64,000 nt of DNA from CAZSLC01 sp964607675 (GTDB lineage: Bacteria > Bacteroidota > Bacteroidia > Bacteroidales > UBA932): positions 1 to 64,000 of the forward strand of contig CAZSLC010000007.1 of assembly GCA_964607675.1 (NCBI GenBank), given 5' to 3'. The notes beneath the pieces were generated by a model. It was not told the origin of the DNA and did no database searches. It saw only the letters and a program-made list of their open reading frames with translations. Position numbers and translations under genes: made by a program. This document shows, one piece after another, positions 45,521-55,252 of the stretch (position 1 is the stretch's first letter; each line of letters starts with the position of its first letter).

Positions 45521-46720
45521 TTAGTCAATAGAAATAATCTCAATAAAATTGGACAAAATATACTCTATCTCTTCATCTTTCAGACAAGTATGAAGTGGAA
45601 GGGTAATTTCATTTATAAAACAATTATAAGCATTGGGGTAATCAACAATATCAAATCCCAATCTCTTATAAGCACTCATCATCGGGAGCGGTTTGTAATG
45701 AACATTTGTAGCTATTCCTCTACGAGCCATCTCTTTAATGACATTATTTCTAAATTGTCCATCTTTCCCATTGAGTCTAACCATGTATAAATGGCCACTT
45801 GAAGAGTGATTTTCAGAAAAATGCTCCATCAGTGTTACGTTGCACTTTTTTAATGCTTCGTTATACCTCTCAACAATCTCTCTCCGACGAACTAACAATT
45901 TAGGATACCTTTTGAACTGCACAAGACCAATAGCCGCTGTAATATCTGTCATATTACACTTGTAATTTGGTGCCACTATATCGTATTCCCACCCTCCAAG
46001 TTGAGTCTTGGCAAAGGCATCCTTACTCTGTCCATGAAGAGAGAGGAGTTGAAATTGATGATAGATTGATTCATTATTTACACCATCAATAGGCCTCCAT
46101 ACAAGTGCCCCACCCTCAGCAGTGGTCAGATTCTTCACTGCATGGAAAGAAAATGAGGTAAAATCTGCTATCTCCCCAGCCATTTTGCCATCGCGGGATG
46201 CACCGAATGCATGGGCAGCATCAGCTAAAACCACCACCCTCCCTATTTTTCTCTGCAAATCATTGTCCCCATGGAAAATAGCTCTCTTGGCCTCAACTGC
46301 TGCAAAAATTTTATCATAATCACAAATGATACCACCCAAATCGACTGGAATTATCACTTTTGTCTTTTCATTGATTGCCCCTTCCAAAAGAGAATAATCC
46401 ATTTCAAATGAGTCAGTGGCACAATCTACCATTACCACTTTTGCCCCGACATGACACACTACACTTGCGGTAGCAGTATAGGTATATGCTGGCACTATTA
46501 CCTCATCTCCAGGCCCCACTCCAAGTAAATGGAGAATACACTCCATACAAGCAGTGGCAGAATTGAGGCAGACTGCTCTTTCTGAGTGGCAATAACTGGC
46601 TATTATATTCTCAAACTGTTTAGTACGTGGTCCCGTGGTAATCCATCCAGATAAGAGGGCATCTCTAACTTCATTAATCTCTTCTGTAGTTATATCGGGG
46701 GGGGAAAAAAGAATATTCAT
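45521..46720 (-). CDS. DegT/DnrJ/EryC1-family sugar aminotransferase
   Basis: PLP-dependent enzyme that aminates a keto-sugar nucleotide. Lys196 in SFHAVKNLTTAEGG is the likely Schiff-base residue and D167 in DAAHAFGA the pyridine-nitrogen partner. Length 399 aa is typical. Next to an initiating transferase it probably makes the amino sugar that starts the glycan, such as a bacillosamine- or 4-amino-sugar precursor; the exact sugar is not decided. Codons 4-8 contain a T6C8 tract. It lies in the same frame as the downstream transferase, separated by one TAA. Confidence 0.9.
   Translation of the reverse strand: MNILFSPPDITTEEINEVRDALLSGWITTGPRTKQFENIIASYCHSERAVCLNSATACMECILHLLGVGPGDEVIVPAYTYTATASVVCHVGAKVVMVDCATDSFEMDYSLLEGAINEKTKVIIPVDLGGIICDYDKIFAAVEAKRAIFHGDNDLQRKIGRVVVLADAAHAFGASRDGKMAGEIADFTSFSFHAVKNLTTAEGGALVWRPIDGVNNESIYHQFQLLSLHGQSKDAFAKTQLGGWEYDIVAPNYKCNMTDITAAIGLVQFKRYPKLLVRRREIVERYNEALKKCNVTLMEHFSENHSSSGHLYMVRLNGKDGQFRNNVIKEMARRGIATNVHYKPLPMMSAYKRLGFDIVDYPNAYNCFINEITLPLHTCLKDEEIEYILSNFIEIISID
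46697..46710 (-). repeat. T6C8 homopolymer tract just after the aminotransferase start
   Basis: On the plus strand eight G are followed by six A; on the coding strand this is T6 then C8, encoding Phe-Ser-Pro-Pro within the first eight codons. Tracts of this type can slip during replication and would switch the gene off by frameshift. The G run occupies about 46697-46704. Confidence 0.7.
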
Positions 46721-46738
46721 TAAAACTTATTTTACAAA

Positions 46739-46746
46739 CAAAGATA
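46739..46746 (-). promoter_or_regulatory. Internal promoter box ahead of the aminotransferase/initiating transferase pair
   Basis: The minus strand reads TATCTTTG, identical to the box before nhaA, in the only sizeable gap (72 bases) within the visible glycan locus. It would let the last two genes be transcribed apart from the rest. A TTG lies only 15 bases upstream, so the spacing is not ideal. Confidence 0.45.
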
Positions 46747-46792
46747 ACTATAATAATTAATCAACCATATTTTTCATGTTGCTTAATGGAGT

Positions 46793-48022
46793 CTAAAGTA
46801 TTTCATCAATAAAAACCTTAGCTAAAGTACTATAGCTGAGATTATTAATTGCATAATCACGCCCTTTAATACCCATTTCTTCAAGTTCCTTTTTGGTCAT
46901 GTTTGATAAATGCTCGATAGCATTTGAGGCGAGTTTGGGATTTTCTGCTTCTACACGTATACCACATCCTATTTTTTCAACCAAAGAATCTGGCTCATCC
47001 GCAGAAAAAACTATCGGCTTTGCAGAGAGCATATAATCCGTCATCTTATTAAATGATGTTCCATACTTATGCAATATCGAATGAATCCCCCCCATATAAG
47101 CTATATCAAAATTTGATATAAGTGTAGGTATTAGGCTCTTCTCAACAGAATTAAAAAAAAAGATATTGTTTAGTTTTATTTCTTTGGTCTTATTAACCAA
47201 GTGCTGTTTAGAGACCCCATCCCCCACTAAAACAAAAGATATTTTATTGTTCTTTTTTAATATTTCAGCAGCCTCTATCAATGTATCAAGGGCTGTCGAT
47301 GGTGTATGACCTCCTGCATAACCAACAATTGTCTTACCCTCCCTCTTCAATTTTTCAAACAAATCAGAATGCTCTTTTGGCAGCACTCCCCCTCCAACAC
47401 TATTCCACTCCTCCTCAACATATCCATTTGGAACACATGCAAATTGCACATTATCAAATCCTCTTTCAGCAATATGCTCATCGGCATTCCAAAGAAGAGA
47501 TATTACTTTATCTGAATATCTATAACAATCATCTTCAGCTTTTTGCATCACTTTGATAAATGGATGATTTTTTGAGTATCCCCCTATTTCCATAGGAGAA
47601 AGTGGCCAAAGGTCATGAATCTCATATACTAACTTTGCTTTTGCACATTTTGCTATTTTTTTTGCAGGATAAATATCCAATGGATAAGTTGACGAATTGA
47701 TGACAAGATCGGGACCCTTCTCTTTTGCTATCCTCTTTGCCCTAATTGACAATCTACATACAAACTGGAAAATATTAAATATCCTCTTGAGCGTTGATTT
47801 ATACTTAGATGTTTTGATCCACAAATATTCTATACCATCTATCTGCTGAACCTGGCACACCCTTTCTATTAGTGGTTGAACCTTTCTCAAATGAGAATAT
47901 GAGGCTGCTACTATTGTAACCTTATGGCCGATTTTTACCCACTCTCTTGCCATATAATATGGTCTAAACTCCATCCCCATCTTATCAGAGCCAGCATAAT
48001 GATTTATTAAAAGTATGTTCAT
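46793..48022 (-). CDS. Glycosyltransferase family 4, WbuB-like
   Basis: Retaining GT-B glycosyltransferase. The N-terminus (INHYAGSDKMGMEFRPYYMAREW) is of the type found in WbuB-like deoxyamino-sugar transferases, followed by EIHDLWPLSP, a GYAGGHTPSTALDTLIEAAE segment and a C-terminal donor-binding region. Length 409 aa is normal. Position next to the aminotransferase and initiating transferase suggests that it adds the second sugar. Its ATG overlaps the upstream glycosyltransferase stop by one base (TAATG). Confidence 0.88.
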   Translation of the reverse strand: MNILLINHYAGSDKMGMEFRPYYMAREWVKIGHKVTIVAASYSHLRKVQPLIERVCQVQQIDGIEYLWIKTSKYKSTLKRIFNIFQFVCRLSIRAKRIAKEKGPDLVINSSTYPLDIYPAKKIAKCAKAKLVYEIHDLWPLSPMEIGGYSKNHPFIKVMQKAEDDCYRYSDKVISLLWNADEHIAERGFDNVQFACVPNGYVEEEWNSVGGGVLPKEHSDLFEKLKREGKTIVGYAGGHTPSTALDTLIEAAEILKKNNKISFVLVGDGVSKQHLVNKTKEIKLNNIFFFNSVEKSLIPTLISNFDIAYMGGIHSILHKYGTSFNKMTDYMLSAKPIVFSADEPDSLVEKIGCGIRVEAENPKLASNAIEHLSNMTKKELEEMGIKGRDYAINNLSYSTLAKVFIDEIL

Positions 48023-49143
48023 TAGTGTTTATTTACAAAATAATCTAAATAATCCCTTGAACATTTTTCCATAGTAAATTGTTCATATGTTTTACATAAC
48101 GACATCCTAATTTTTTGTAATTGATCATCCTCTGCCTCTAAAAACGATTTAAGAGAGAATATATAATCTTCCTCAGATAAACTTTTTGATAAATATCCAT
48201 TAACACCATCTCTTATAACATTTGATATGCCGCCAGCAGGAGTACATATAGGAATAACACCTAAAGCCAAACTTTCAATCAAAGTAATAGGCATCCCTTC
48301 ATATATTGAGGATAGACAAAATGCATCACATTCAGACAAATAATCTATTGCATTAGATTTCTCTCCCAGTAAGAATATATGAGAATTATTTATTCCATAT
48401 ATCTTATCAACTATATCTTGATACGCCCACCTTCCTATAATGAGTAATGTTATGTCATAACCTTCTTTAACCAATTTATCAACACACTTTGCAAGCATAA
48501 GTTGATTCTTAGATTTTTGTATGTTTGCAATGTTGATTAATATTTTTGTTTTGTCTGTGCGACGATATTTAAGGAACTCACTTTCCAACTCCTTTGAGAC
48601 AAGTTGTTTACAGATACTCCTACCGTTATATATCATTTTTGGTTTAAAATGATATAAGTTTTCAAAAGAATCCCTTGAAGCGTCAGAAATAGTAATAGGG
48701 CTAATAAAATTCAAGTTAAAACAGATTTTTCTAAATATTAGCCCAACTTTTGAATAAGCTTCTACTTTAGCATCATTATGCAATGTGTGAAACAGTCTGA
48801 ATGATGGTTTTAAAAAGATAAAAAGAATTATATAATATATAGCTGTTAAATGGGTATGAATAATGATGTTCTTCTTTTTTCTAAAAATATTATATAGGGA
48901 AAACATTGTTTTTAAAGATAATCCAACACCTTTATTTAAAGATATAACTTTAACCGATGGTAATAATTCATTTATCAAAAACCAATTTTCCTCGATTTTC
49001 TGCAATACTACCAAAGTAACATTTGTAGATTTAGAAAGTTCATTAGACAAGTCAACAACAAATCTTTCAGCCCCACCTGACAATAATTGGCTTATCACCT
49101 CAACAACCTCTATTTCTATTTTATTCTTCATTATTTTCTTCAT
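48022..49143 (-). CDS. Glycosyltransferase family 4
   Basis: Retaining GT-B glycosyltransferase that extends the repeat unit. The donor-site motif SSIYEGMPITLIESLALG (EX7E type) is clear, as is the N-terminal SGGAERFVVDLS loop. Length 373 aa is normal. The start lies within the end of the Wzy-like gene (23-base overlap). Donor and acceptor cannot be read from the sequence. Confidence 0.87.
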   Translation of the reverse strand: MKKIMKNKIEIEVVEVISQLLSGGAERFVVDLSNELSKSTNVTLVVLQKIEENWFLINELLPSVKVISLNKGVGLSLKTMFSLYNIFRKKKNIIIHTHLTAIYYIILFIFLKPSFRLFHTLHNDAKVEAYSKVGLIFRKICFNLNFISPITISDASRDSFENLYHFKPKMIYNGRSICKQLVSKELESEFLKYRRTDKTKILINIANIQKSKNQLMLAKCVDKLVKEGYDITLLIIGRWAYQDIVDKIYGINNSHIFLLGEKSNAIDYLSECDAFCLSSIYEGMPITLIESLALGVIPICTPAGGISNVIRDGVNGYLSKSLSEEDYIFSLKSFLEAEDDQLQKIRMSLCKTYEQFTMEKCSRDYLDYFVNKH

Positions 49144-50386
49144 TTTCTACAGGTAATAAGACAATGAGACTATATGATAATAGCAAAACTCCCAAAGTAG
49201 TTTCAGCCACATTAGAACCTGTATATATTTCCAATAAAGTAAATGCAGAAATTGCAAAAGGATATCCATACTGTTTTTTTCTAAATCCATATACAAATAC
49301 CATCGCAAAAACAAAAATCCACAAAAGGGAACCCAAAATACCTCCTTCCAAGAATATTGTAACGATCGAAGAGTCTCCGATAAAAATAGAAGAGTCCAGT
49401 AAAACAGCTCCCACACCCAAAATAGGATTGTTTAGCATTACATTATAAGTACCTGTTAAGATTCCACTTTGAGCATCATACCTAGTTTCAAAGGCATCTA
49501 AAGGATTTAAAATAAAATTAGCATAATATTCAACAGTCAAGTCCAATTCCAATAACAATTTCACCAAAAAATATCCAAGGACAAATATTAATGACGCAAT
49601 TATTATTTTAACAAAACCATTAATTTTATTTCCTTTTAATTTTAAAAATTTAGGGATAACCAAATCTAATATAATAAAAGCAGGAACTCCTAAAAAAAAC
49701 ATTTTTGACAAGGAAAACATTCCGCAAATAAAAGAGAGGATAACCCCTACAACTTCCATTTTTGTGTGATTTGCATATTTCCATTCACAAAAGAAAACTG
49801 TAAATGTAAATAAAGAAAATGCCCCCAAAATCGTTGGAGTGTAAAAACAACCTATAGCTCGATTAAAAAAGCCAGCTTCAAGAATTTTATTTAATGGTTC
49901 TGCAGAGGGCTTCCAGTACATTGAATGGAAAAAATCTACAGATTGTGGTACGGTAAGTTGAATAGATGAAAAGATAGCACATATAGTAATCACAATAAAC
50001 AATACTACCTTGATTGCTTTTCTATCGATCACACGACAATCTGCCAAAATAGTCATCAGACAAACAAACCTAACAATTCCAAAGAGACCAATAAAATTAA
50101 TATCATTTCCATCAAAAGACAATGTTAGTACTGAAGAGAGAAGCACTATTACAAAGTACAACCAAAATGAAAAGACATAGTGTGTCCCAATAAAATTGGT
50201 TCTACCTAATAAATAGATACAGACAAGGGGGATAAATGCAATTAAATCATAGGAGAAGAAAGCATCACCTATAGAAATAACAGGGGCAACAATAGATAAT
50301 AGGAAATATAAATATATCCCTTTCTTTAGATCGAAGAAGAGTAATATTATATTAACTACCAATAAAATTAATCCTATATAACCCAT
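49121..50386 (-). CDS. Wzy-like polysaccharide polymerase / O-antigen ligase family protein
   Basis: Polytopic membrane protein with about eleven hydrophobic segments over 421 aa and one larger external loop (about residues 285-345, including NPLDAFETRYDAQSG). Low sequence similarity is normal for Wzy. The call rests on topology and on its place among glycosyltransferases and the flippase. WaaL-type ligases share this fold and cannot be excluded. TAATG overlap couples it to the glycosyltransferase upstream. Confidence 0.78.
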   Translation of the reverse strand: MGYIGLILLVVNIILLFFDLKKGIYLYFLLSIVAPVISIGDAFFSYDLIAFIPLVCIYLLGRTNFIGTHYVFSFWLYFVIVLLSSVLTLSFDGNDINFIGLFGIVRFVCLMTILADCRVIDRKAIKVVLFIVITICAIFSSIQLTVPQSVDFFHSMYWKPSAEPLNKILEAGFFNRAIGCFYTPTILGAFSLFTFTVFFCEWKYANHTKMEVVGVILSFICGMFSLSKMFFLGVPAFIILDLVIPKFLKLKGNKINGFVKIIIASLIFVLGYFLVKLLLELDLTVEYYANFILNPLDAFETRYDAQSGILTGTYNVMLNNPILGVGAVLLDSSIFIGDSSIVTIFLEGGILGSLLWIFVFAMVFVYGFRKKQYGYPFAISAFTLLEIYTGSNVAETTLGVLLLSYSLIVLLPVENEENNEE

Positions 50387-51615
50387 TAGCTTAATAACTG
50401 TTGATAAAAGCTTTTATAATTATCATCTGCAAGATAATTCCTAATGAAAAAGTCATAAGAACTTATTCTATAATTATCTATATTCTTTAAAATATTAGAA
50501 AGTGCTGTATCAAATTCTATCTGAGTAAAATTTTTATGCAATAATAATCCCACCTCTTCATTAACTATTTCTGAAGTAGCCCCTACATTTGTAGCCAACG
50601 CAGGTATCCCCTCTGAAATAGCCTCCATGATTGAAACAGGAATTCCCTCGGTTAGGCTAAGATTGACGAAAACATCAAAATTATTATTTGCATAGTATGA
50701 TTGAATATCTTTTTTAGGGATATATCCAACAAGATTAACCTTCAATTTATCATTACTCGTACTGCTTACCTTCGTCTTCAAGTCGTTAAAAAGAGGTCCA
50801 TCTCCAAGGTGTGTCCACTGGACATTCAGAGCACTATTTAGACTAAACTCATAAAGCGATTTAAATATTAAATCTACCCTTTTTATATGATTGACTGATG
50901 AGCACGAAACTATTTTAATACTATCCATTTCACCTCTCGTGGCGAGATTTATAGTTTTATTATTTGTCAAATATAAAGGAACTCCTAATCTTGAGAGGGT
51001 TATTCTCTCTTTATACTGAGGAAATTTCTTAGAAAGATACTTAACTCCATAATCAGATATTACATATACCTTGTCTATCATTGACAAAGTGAGTTCTCTA
51101 AATGGTATTATAACCCCTCTCTCCCTTTCATACAAATCATATCCATGTGCCCTTGTAATAATCTTAAAATTTGAGAATTGTTTTATATGTTTTTTTGATA
51201 AAGCGAGACCAAACGGTGTGTGATTGAACCAATAAGAATAAAAAATACCACTGTCAGCAAAATCATCATGATGTTTTAACAATACATATTCAACCAAAAA
51301 GGAACCATATAAGTATTTTATCCCTTTTGAAATATCAATTATTGAAAAATTATAATTTTTTATGAATTTTATGAAAGTAACGCTAAAAATCAATTTTAAA
51401 AAAACAAAAATTTTATCGAGAACACCTATCTCATTTAAAATATTAGAGATTTTAACATTTTTAGGGATTTGTCGCATACCGTCCCCTTTACAAAGGGGTA
51501 GTATGGTAATATTTGCACAATCAGCAGCAATTTTTATCTCATCTTCAAGAAATGTTTCTGCCATTTTCCCATAAGGGAAAGAACTGGTGAAAATATATAT
51601 ATTGCTTCTTATCAT
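50386..51615 (-). CDS. Glycosyltransferase family 4
   Basis: Retaining GT-B glycosyltransferase, 409 aa. The N-terminus SSFPYGKMAETFLEDEI is typical of capsule transferases, and the donor-binding motif SLTEGIPVSIMEAISEG (EX7E) is present near residue 320. It probably adds one sugar of the repeat unit at the cytoplasmic membrane face. It follows the GT2 gene after nine bases. Confidence 0.87.
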   Translation of the reverse strand: MIRSNIYIFTSSFPYGKMAETFLEDEIKIAADCANITILPLCKGDGMRQIPKNVKISNILNEIGVLDKIFVFLKLIFSVTFIKFIKNYNFSIIDISKGIKYLYGSFLVEYVLLKHHDDFADSGIFYSYWFNHTPFGLALSKKHIKQFSNFKIITRAHGYDLYERERGVIIPFRELTLSMIDKVYVISDYGVKYLSKKFPQYKERITLSRLGVPLYLTNNKTINLATRGEMDSIKIVSCSSVNHIKRVDLIFKSLYEFSLNSALNVQWTHLGDGPLFNDLKTKVSSTSNDKLKVNLVGYIPKKDIQSYYANNNFDVFVNLSLTEGIPVSIMEAISEGIPALATNVGATSEIVNEEVGLLLHKNFTQIEFDTALSNILKNIDNYRISSYDFFIRNYLADDNYKSFYQQLLS

Positions 51616-51624
51616 AACTTCAAT

Positions 51625-52620
51625 TTAAATAGGCCTAATCTTCAAAACAAAATTATATAAATATATTACTATTTTTTTTAGAAGATTTGATTTGATAATT
51701 GTAAAAGTCACTCTGTCTCTAAAAGATATCTGTTTTCTCTTAACCAACGTTTTCCACACACGGGATACCTCTTCTGGTTCACTGTATAAAGGCAAAATGT
51801 TTTTATGGCAGATATAGTAGTTTTCCATTATCTCCTCTTTAACACCATTATCAAGGCCACATTTCTCATAAAAGAATAGTATAATTTCTAATATCCCTTT
51901 AACGTATCTATACATCTTTTCAGCATTGCTAAAATGTGATGCACTTGAAGAAAGCACTCTATATACGGCAGTAACACTATCAATATATGTTACTTTTGAT
52001 TTATAAAGAAAAAATAAGACGACTGGTAAATCACCTACGCAAAATGTGCGATTGTCGATAAAATCAGCATATTCGTTGTAAATACTTTGTCGATACATCC
52101 ATGTACAAGTCGCAATCCACGGATGCTCAACAATATAGTGCTGTAATGAATCAATCTTACTCTCAATTTCCGTTGTAAAGAAACACCCAGACAATTTTTT
52201 AGTAGATTGATTGAAACTTTTAACGTTAGTAACACAAAGTCCATAATCGGGATTACTCTCTAAAAAATCAACCTGCTTCTGCAATTTTAATGGATCTATC
52301 CAATAATCATCCCCTTCACACGCAGCCACATATTTGCCAAATGTATGTTCATTCATTATTCTTGCTAATGAACCATCTCTCTTAGAATACTGGTTCTCTG
52401 TTTCATATATAGGCTTAATAATATCGGGATATTTATCCGCAAACTCACGAATTATTTCTGCAGTTTTATCCGTGGATGCATCATCATGAACTATTGCCTC
52501 AAATCTGAAATTTGTTTTCTGCAATACAAATCCCTCAAGACATTGTCTGATATATAACTCTTGATTGTAAGTTATACATTGGATGGTCACCAACAATTCT
52601 TCTTTCTCCACACTTGACAT
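51625..52620 (-). CDS. Glycosyltransferase family 2
   Basis: Inverting GT-A glycosyltransferase, 331 aa. The nucleotide-binding HDDASTDKT motif (about residues 41-49) and the metal-binding EGDDYW motif (about 97-102) are intact. The start follows the flippase stop by one base. It is likely to add one sugar of the unit; the sugar is not predictable. Confidence 0.88.
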   Translation of the reverse strand: MSSVEKEELLVTIQCITYNQELYIRQCLEGFVLQKTNFRFEAIVHDDASTDKTAEIIREFADKYPDIIKPIYETENQYSKRDGSLARIMNEHTFGKYVAACEGDDYWIDPLKLQKQVDFLESNPDYGLCVTNVKSFNQSTKKLSGCFFTTEIESKIDSLQHYIVEHPWIATCTWMYRQSIYNEYADFIDNRTFCVGDLPVVLFFLYKSKVTYIDSVTAVYRVLSSSASHFSNAEKMYRYVKGILEIILFFYEKCGLDNGVKEEIMENYYICHKNILPLYSEPEEVSRVWKTLVKRKQISFRDRVTFTIIKSNLLKKIVIYLYNFVLKIRPI

Positions 52621-52621
52621 A

Positions 52622-54049
52622 TTACTTTTTAATCAAATTTTTTATTAAGTTATATTCTCTATTCTTTGTCAGAAAAGAGACAAGAAGATAAAATACCACA
52701 CCAACACAAATCCCAATAATAACATCAACCACTGCAGAATCAACAATAAGAGTAGCTGCATAAACTATCGCTCCCATAACCAATGATTGAATTAGAATGG
52801 GGAGTAAATCCCCCATTTGTCTAAGGAAACCAACATTTATTAGCTTACCTGTATAAAATGTATTTATCCCAAGGCAAACAATTGAAGTCACTATTTCAGC
52901 TGCACACATTGTAGCAATGCCATGTGGAATTGTCAGTGCCATTACAGTGACCCCTATGACCTTTTTTATTATTTCCAACCTTAGAAACAAATCAGATCTC
53001 CCTTTTACCTGCAAAAGATTAAGATTTATCGAATGAATAGGATACCACATCATTGACAAACAAAGAAGTTGCAACAAGGGAACAGCTGGTAGCCATTTTT
53101 CCCCCAATATCAATTTTATTGCAGGCTCTGCCAGCGATGCCAACCCAATCATCAATGGGAAAATCACAAATGCAGAGAGTTTTAGATATTGCCTATAAAC
53201 TAATCTCAATCTCTCATCTTCATCTTGTATATTGCTCAAAATAGGGTAGGTCACCCTCTGCAAAACTCCTGTTAAGTTTGACGAAGGAAATTCAGACAAT
53301 TTTTGTGCTTGAGTAAAATATCCCAAATCAGTTGGGGTAAAGACCTTACCAATCACTATCAAATAGAGGTTTCTGTATGTAGTATCTATTAATCCAGATA
53401 GTAATAATTTGCTTCCAAATGAGAACAACTCCCTAAACGATTGCCAAGAATAAGCCCATTTTGGTCTCCAGTGTGCCATAAACCAAAGTGCTATCATACT
53501 AATTCCAGCATTAACAACTTGTTGCACTGCTAATGACCACACGCCATATCCACGATAAGCCATCCATATTCCTATGACACCTGAGACAATAACGGCGACA
53601 AATGAAGCTTTCGCTTGCGTTTTAAAATCAACTTCAGCAGTAAATTTCGCCCTCTGAACAACTGTCAATGAGTTCACTATCAAATTGACTGCCAACACTC
53701 TTGTCAAAGGAACAAGTATTGGCTGTTCATAAAAGTTAGCTATAAACGGGGCAGCAAAAAATAGTATTAAATAGCAAATGAGACCAACTACAATGTTAAA
53801 ATAAAACACAGTAGAATAATCAACCTCGGTCCTATCCAACTTTCGGATCAATGCATTTGCAAAACCACTATCTATAAATGATTGAGAAATAGCAATAAAT
53901 ATGGCAAGCATCCCTATCAGACCAAATTCCTCAGGAGAAAGCAACCTCGCCATCACCAACATCACAAGCAACTGCACTCCCTGCACCGAGAACCGTTCAA
54001 TGCTACTCCACAAAATTCCATTTATAGTTTTTTCCTTTACTGAACTCAT
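52622..54049 (-). CDS. Wzx-like polysaccharide flippase (MOP superfamily)
   Basis: Membrane transporter that moves the lipid-linked repeat unit across the inner membrane. About 14 hydrophobic segments over 475 aa and the N-terminal ARLLSPEEFGLIGM stretch resemble the WzxC/TuaB-type (Polysacc_synt_3) branch. It starts six bases after the lipoprotein gene ends and is followed by the four glycosyltransferases and the Wzy-like gene. Confidence 0.88.
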   Translation of the reverse strand: MSSVKEKTINGILWSSIERFSVQGVQLLVMLVMARLLSPEEFGLIGMLAIFIAISQSFIDSGFANALIRKLDRTEVDYSTVFYFNIVVGLICYLILFFAAPFIANFYEQPILVPLTRVLAVNLIVNSLTVVQRAKFTAEVDFKTQAKASFVAVIVSGVIGIWMAYRGYGVWSLAVQQVVNAGISMIALWFMAHWRPKWAYSWQSFRELFSFGSKLLLSGLIDTTYRNLYLIVIGKVFTPTDLGYFTQAQKLSEFPSSNLTGVLQRVTYPILSNIQDEDERLRLVYRQYLKLSAFVIFPLMIGLASLAEPAIKLILGEKWLPAVPLLQLLCLSMMWYPIHSINLNLLQVKGRSDLFLRLEIIKKVIGVTVMALTIPHGIATMCAAEIVTSIVCLGINTFYTGKLINVGFLRQMGDLLPILIQSLVMGAIVYAATLIVDSAVVDVIIGICVGVVFYLLVSFLTKNREYNLIKNLIKK

Positions 54050-54054
54050 ACTAC

Positions 54055-55248
54055 CTAATCAACGAACGGGACAACTCCTGTAGCATTATAAATCACTTCG
54101 TCGAGCCACACATAATTGCGCTCATTCCATGATCTTAATTTCACATCGAGAGATGGAACTGAAACTAATAATTTCCCATTTTTTGTGATATCAAAACAAT
54201 TGTAGAAATTGTACCTGTGATTCTTATTTTTGTTTCCTATTTTTAAATATTCTGAGGTGTTTATAGAAACAAAATTCTTCCCATTTTTAGAATAAAAGAT
54301 ATTACAAGGAGGATAGGAACCTCCATATGTAGCTATAAGGGCAAGTATATCCCCTTTTTCTCCCATAAATGTACATATACAATCATTAGGAGTGTTGAAA
54401 ACCATCTTCCTCGCTGATGGATTGCCTACCTGCTTCATTGCAACTTTAAAAATACCACCAGGAACTCTATCAAGAGATGATAAAATATAATCTTCTTTAA
54501 AAATTATATTTGTTGTTTTAAAGTTTAGCCCAATTCCTATCTGCCTCCACTCAAAGGTATTTTTTAAGGGATTAAAAACACCTTTAATCCACTGTGAATT
54601 TGAATTTGAATCTCCTGTTTGCACCCAAAAGGACCCATCATATGGATTGAAATTCACATTATGTATATGTTCAGGAACGATTATTTTCGGATTATTTGTA
54701 GTTTTTGATTTCGAAAAATCATATATACATTTAACCGTTCTACCCCCATCTATGGCCAACCAAACCTTGGGAATATAATTGTCGTTTTGAACATATTCAT
54801 TTGAGTAGTTGCCCCAGCATCTCACCTCTTCCCCTTCCACATAGTGTTTTACACCCTCGAAATGGTATGTTGAGAAATTATGGTATTTAGATTTATTTAT
54901 GTACTCATTACCATCTATATCTAAGACCAATGACCTCGACAGAGTAATCCAATCTTCTGAATAATAGGCATTTCGGTCATCACAAATAAGAAGATTATTA
55001 TTACTAAAAACATGAATAAACCTAATAGGCCCTATATTAGATACATCTAACCATTGATCTTGCCATGTTATCCCTTCATCTGCACTCAGCCTCAATTTAC
55101 TTCCTTGTTTTTCAATAAGAAAATTATTCATCGAAAAGATATATGGACAAAAATCAATTGGGTATGAACGTATATCTACCCCTGGTTTAGTACAATCAGA
55201 AACGAAAAAAGAGATTACAATCAATATCAATAGCTTATATCTTTTCAT
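54055..55248 (-). CDS. Lipoprotein with Asp-box (BNR-like) repeats
   Basis: Function not recognised. I place the start at the ATG at 55248 (MKRYKLLI), giving a signal peptide with a lipobox-like VSDC (Cys18). The mature part is rich in short beta-strand motifs; SADEGITWQ is a good Asp-box, and YSEDWITLS, YSKNGKNFVS and similar segments look like weaker copies, as in beta-propeller sialidase-type folds. There is no convincing catalytic signature. A surface or periplasmic propeller protein inside a glycan locus could bind or trim the glycan; this is inference. Length 397 aa. Confidence 0.65.
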   Translation of the reverse strand: MKRYKLLILIVISFFVSDCTKPGVDIRSYPIDFCPYIFSMNNFLIEKQGSKLRLSADEGITWQDQWLDVSNIGPIRFIHVFSNNNLLICDDRNAYYSEDWITLSRSLVLDIDGNEYINKSKYHNFSTYHFEGVKHYVEGEEVRCWGNYSNEYVQNDNYIPKVWLAIDGGRTVKCIYDFSKSKTTNNPKIIVPEHIHNVNFNPYDGSFWVQTGDSNSNSQWIKGVFNPLKNTFEWRQIGIGLNFKTTNIIFKEDYILSSLDRVPGGIFKVAMKQVGNPSARKMVFNTPNDCICTFMGEKGDILALIATYGGSYPPCNIFYSKNGKNFVSINTSEYLKIGNKNKNHRYNFYNCFDITKNGKLLVSVPSLDVKLRSWNERNYVWLDEVIYNATGVVPFVD

Positions 55249-55252
55249 AATA

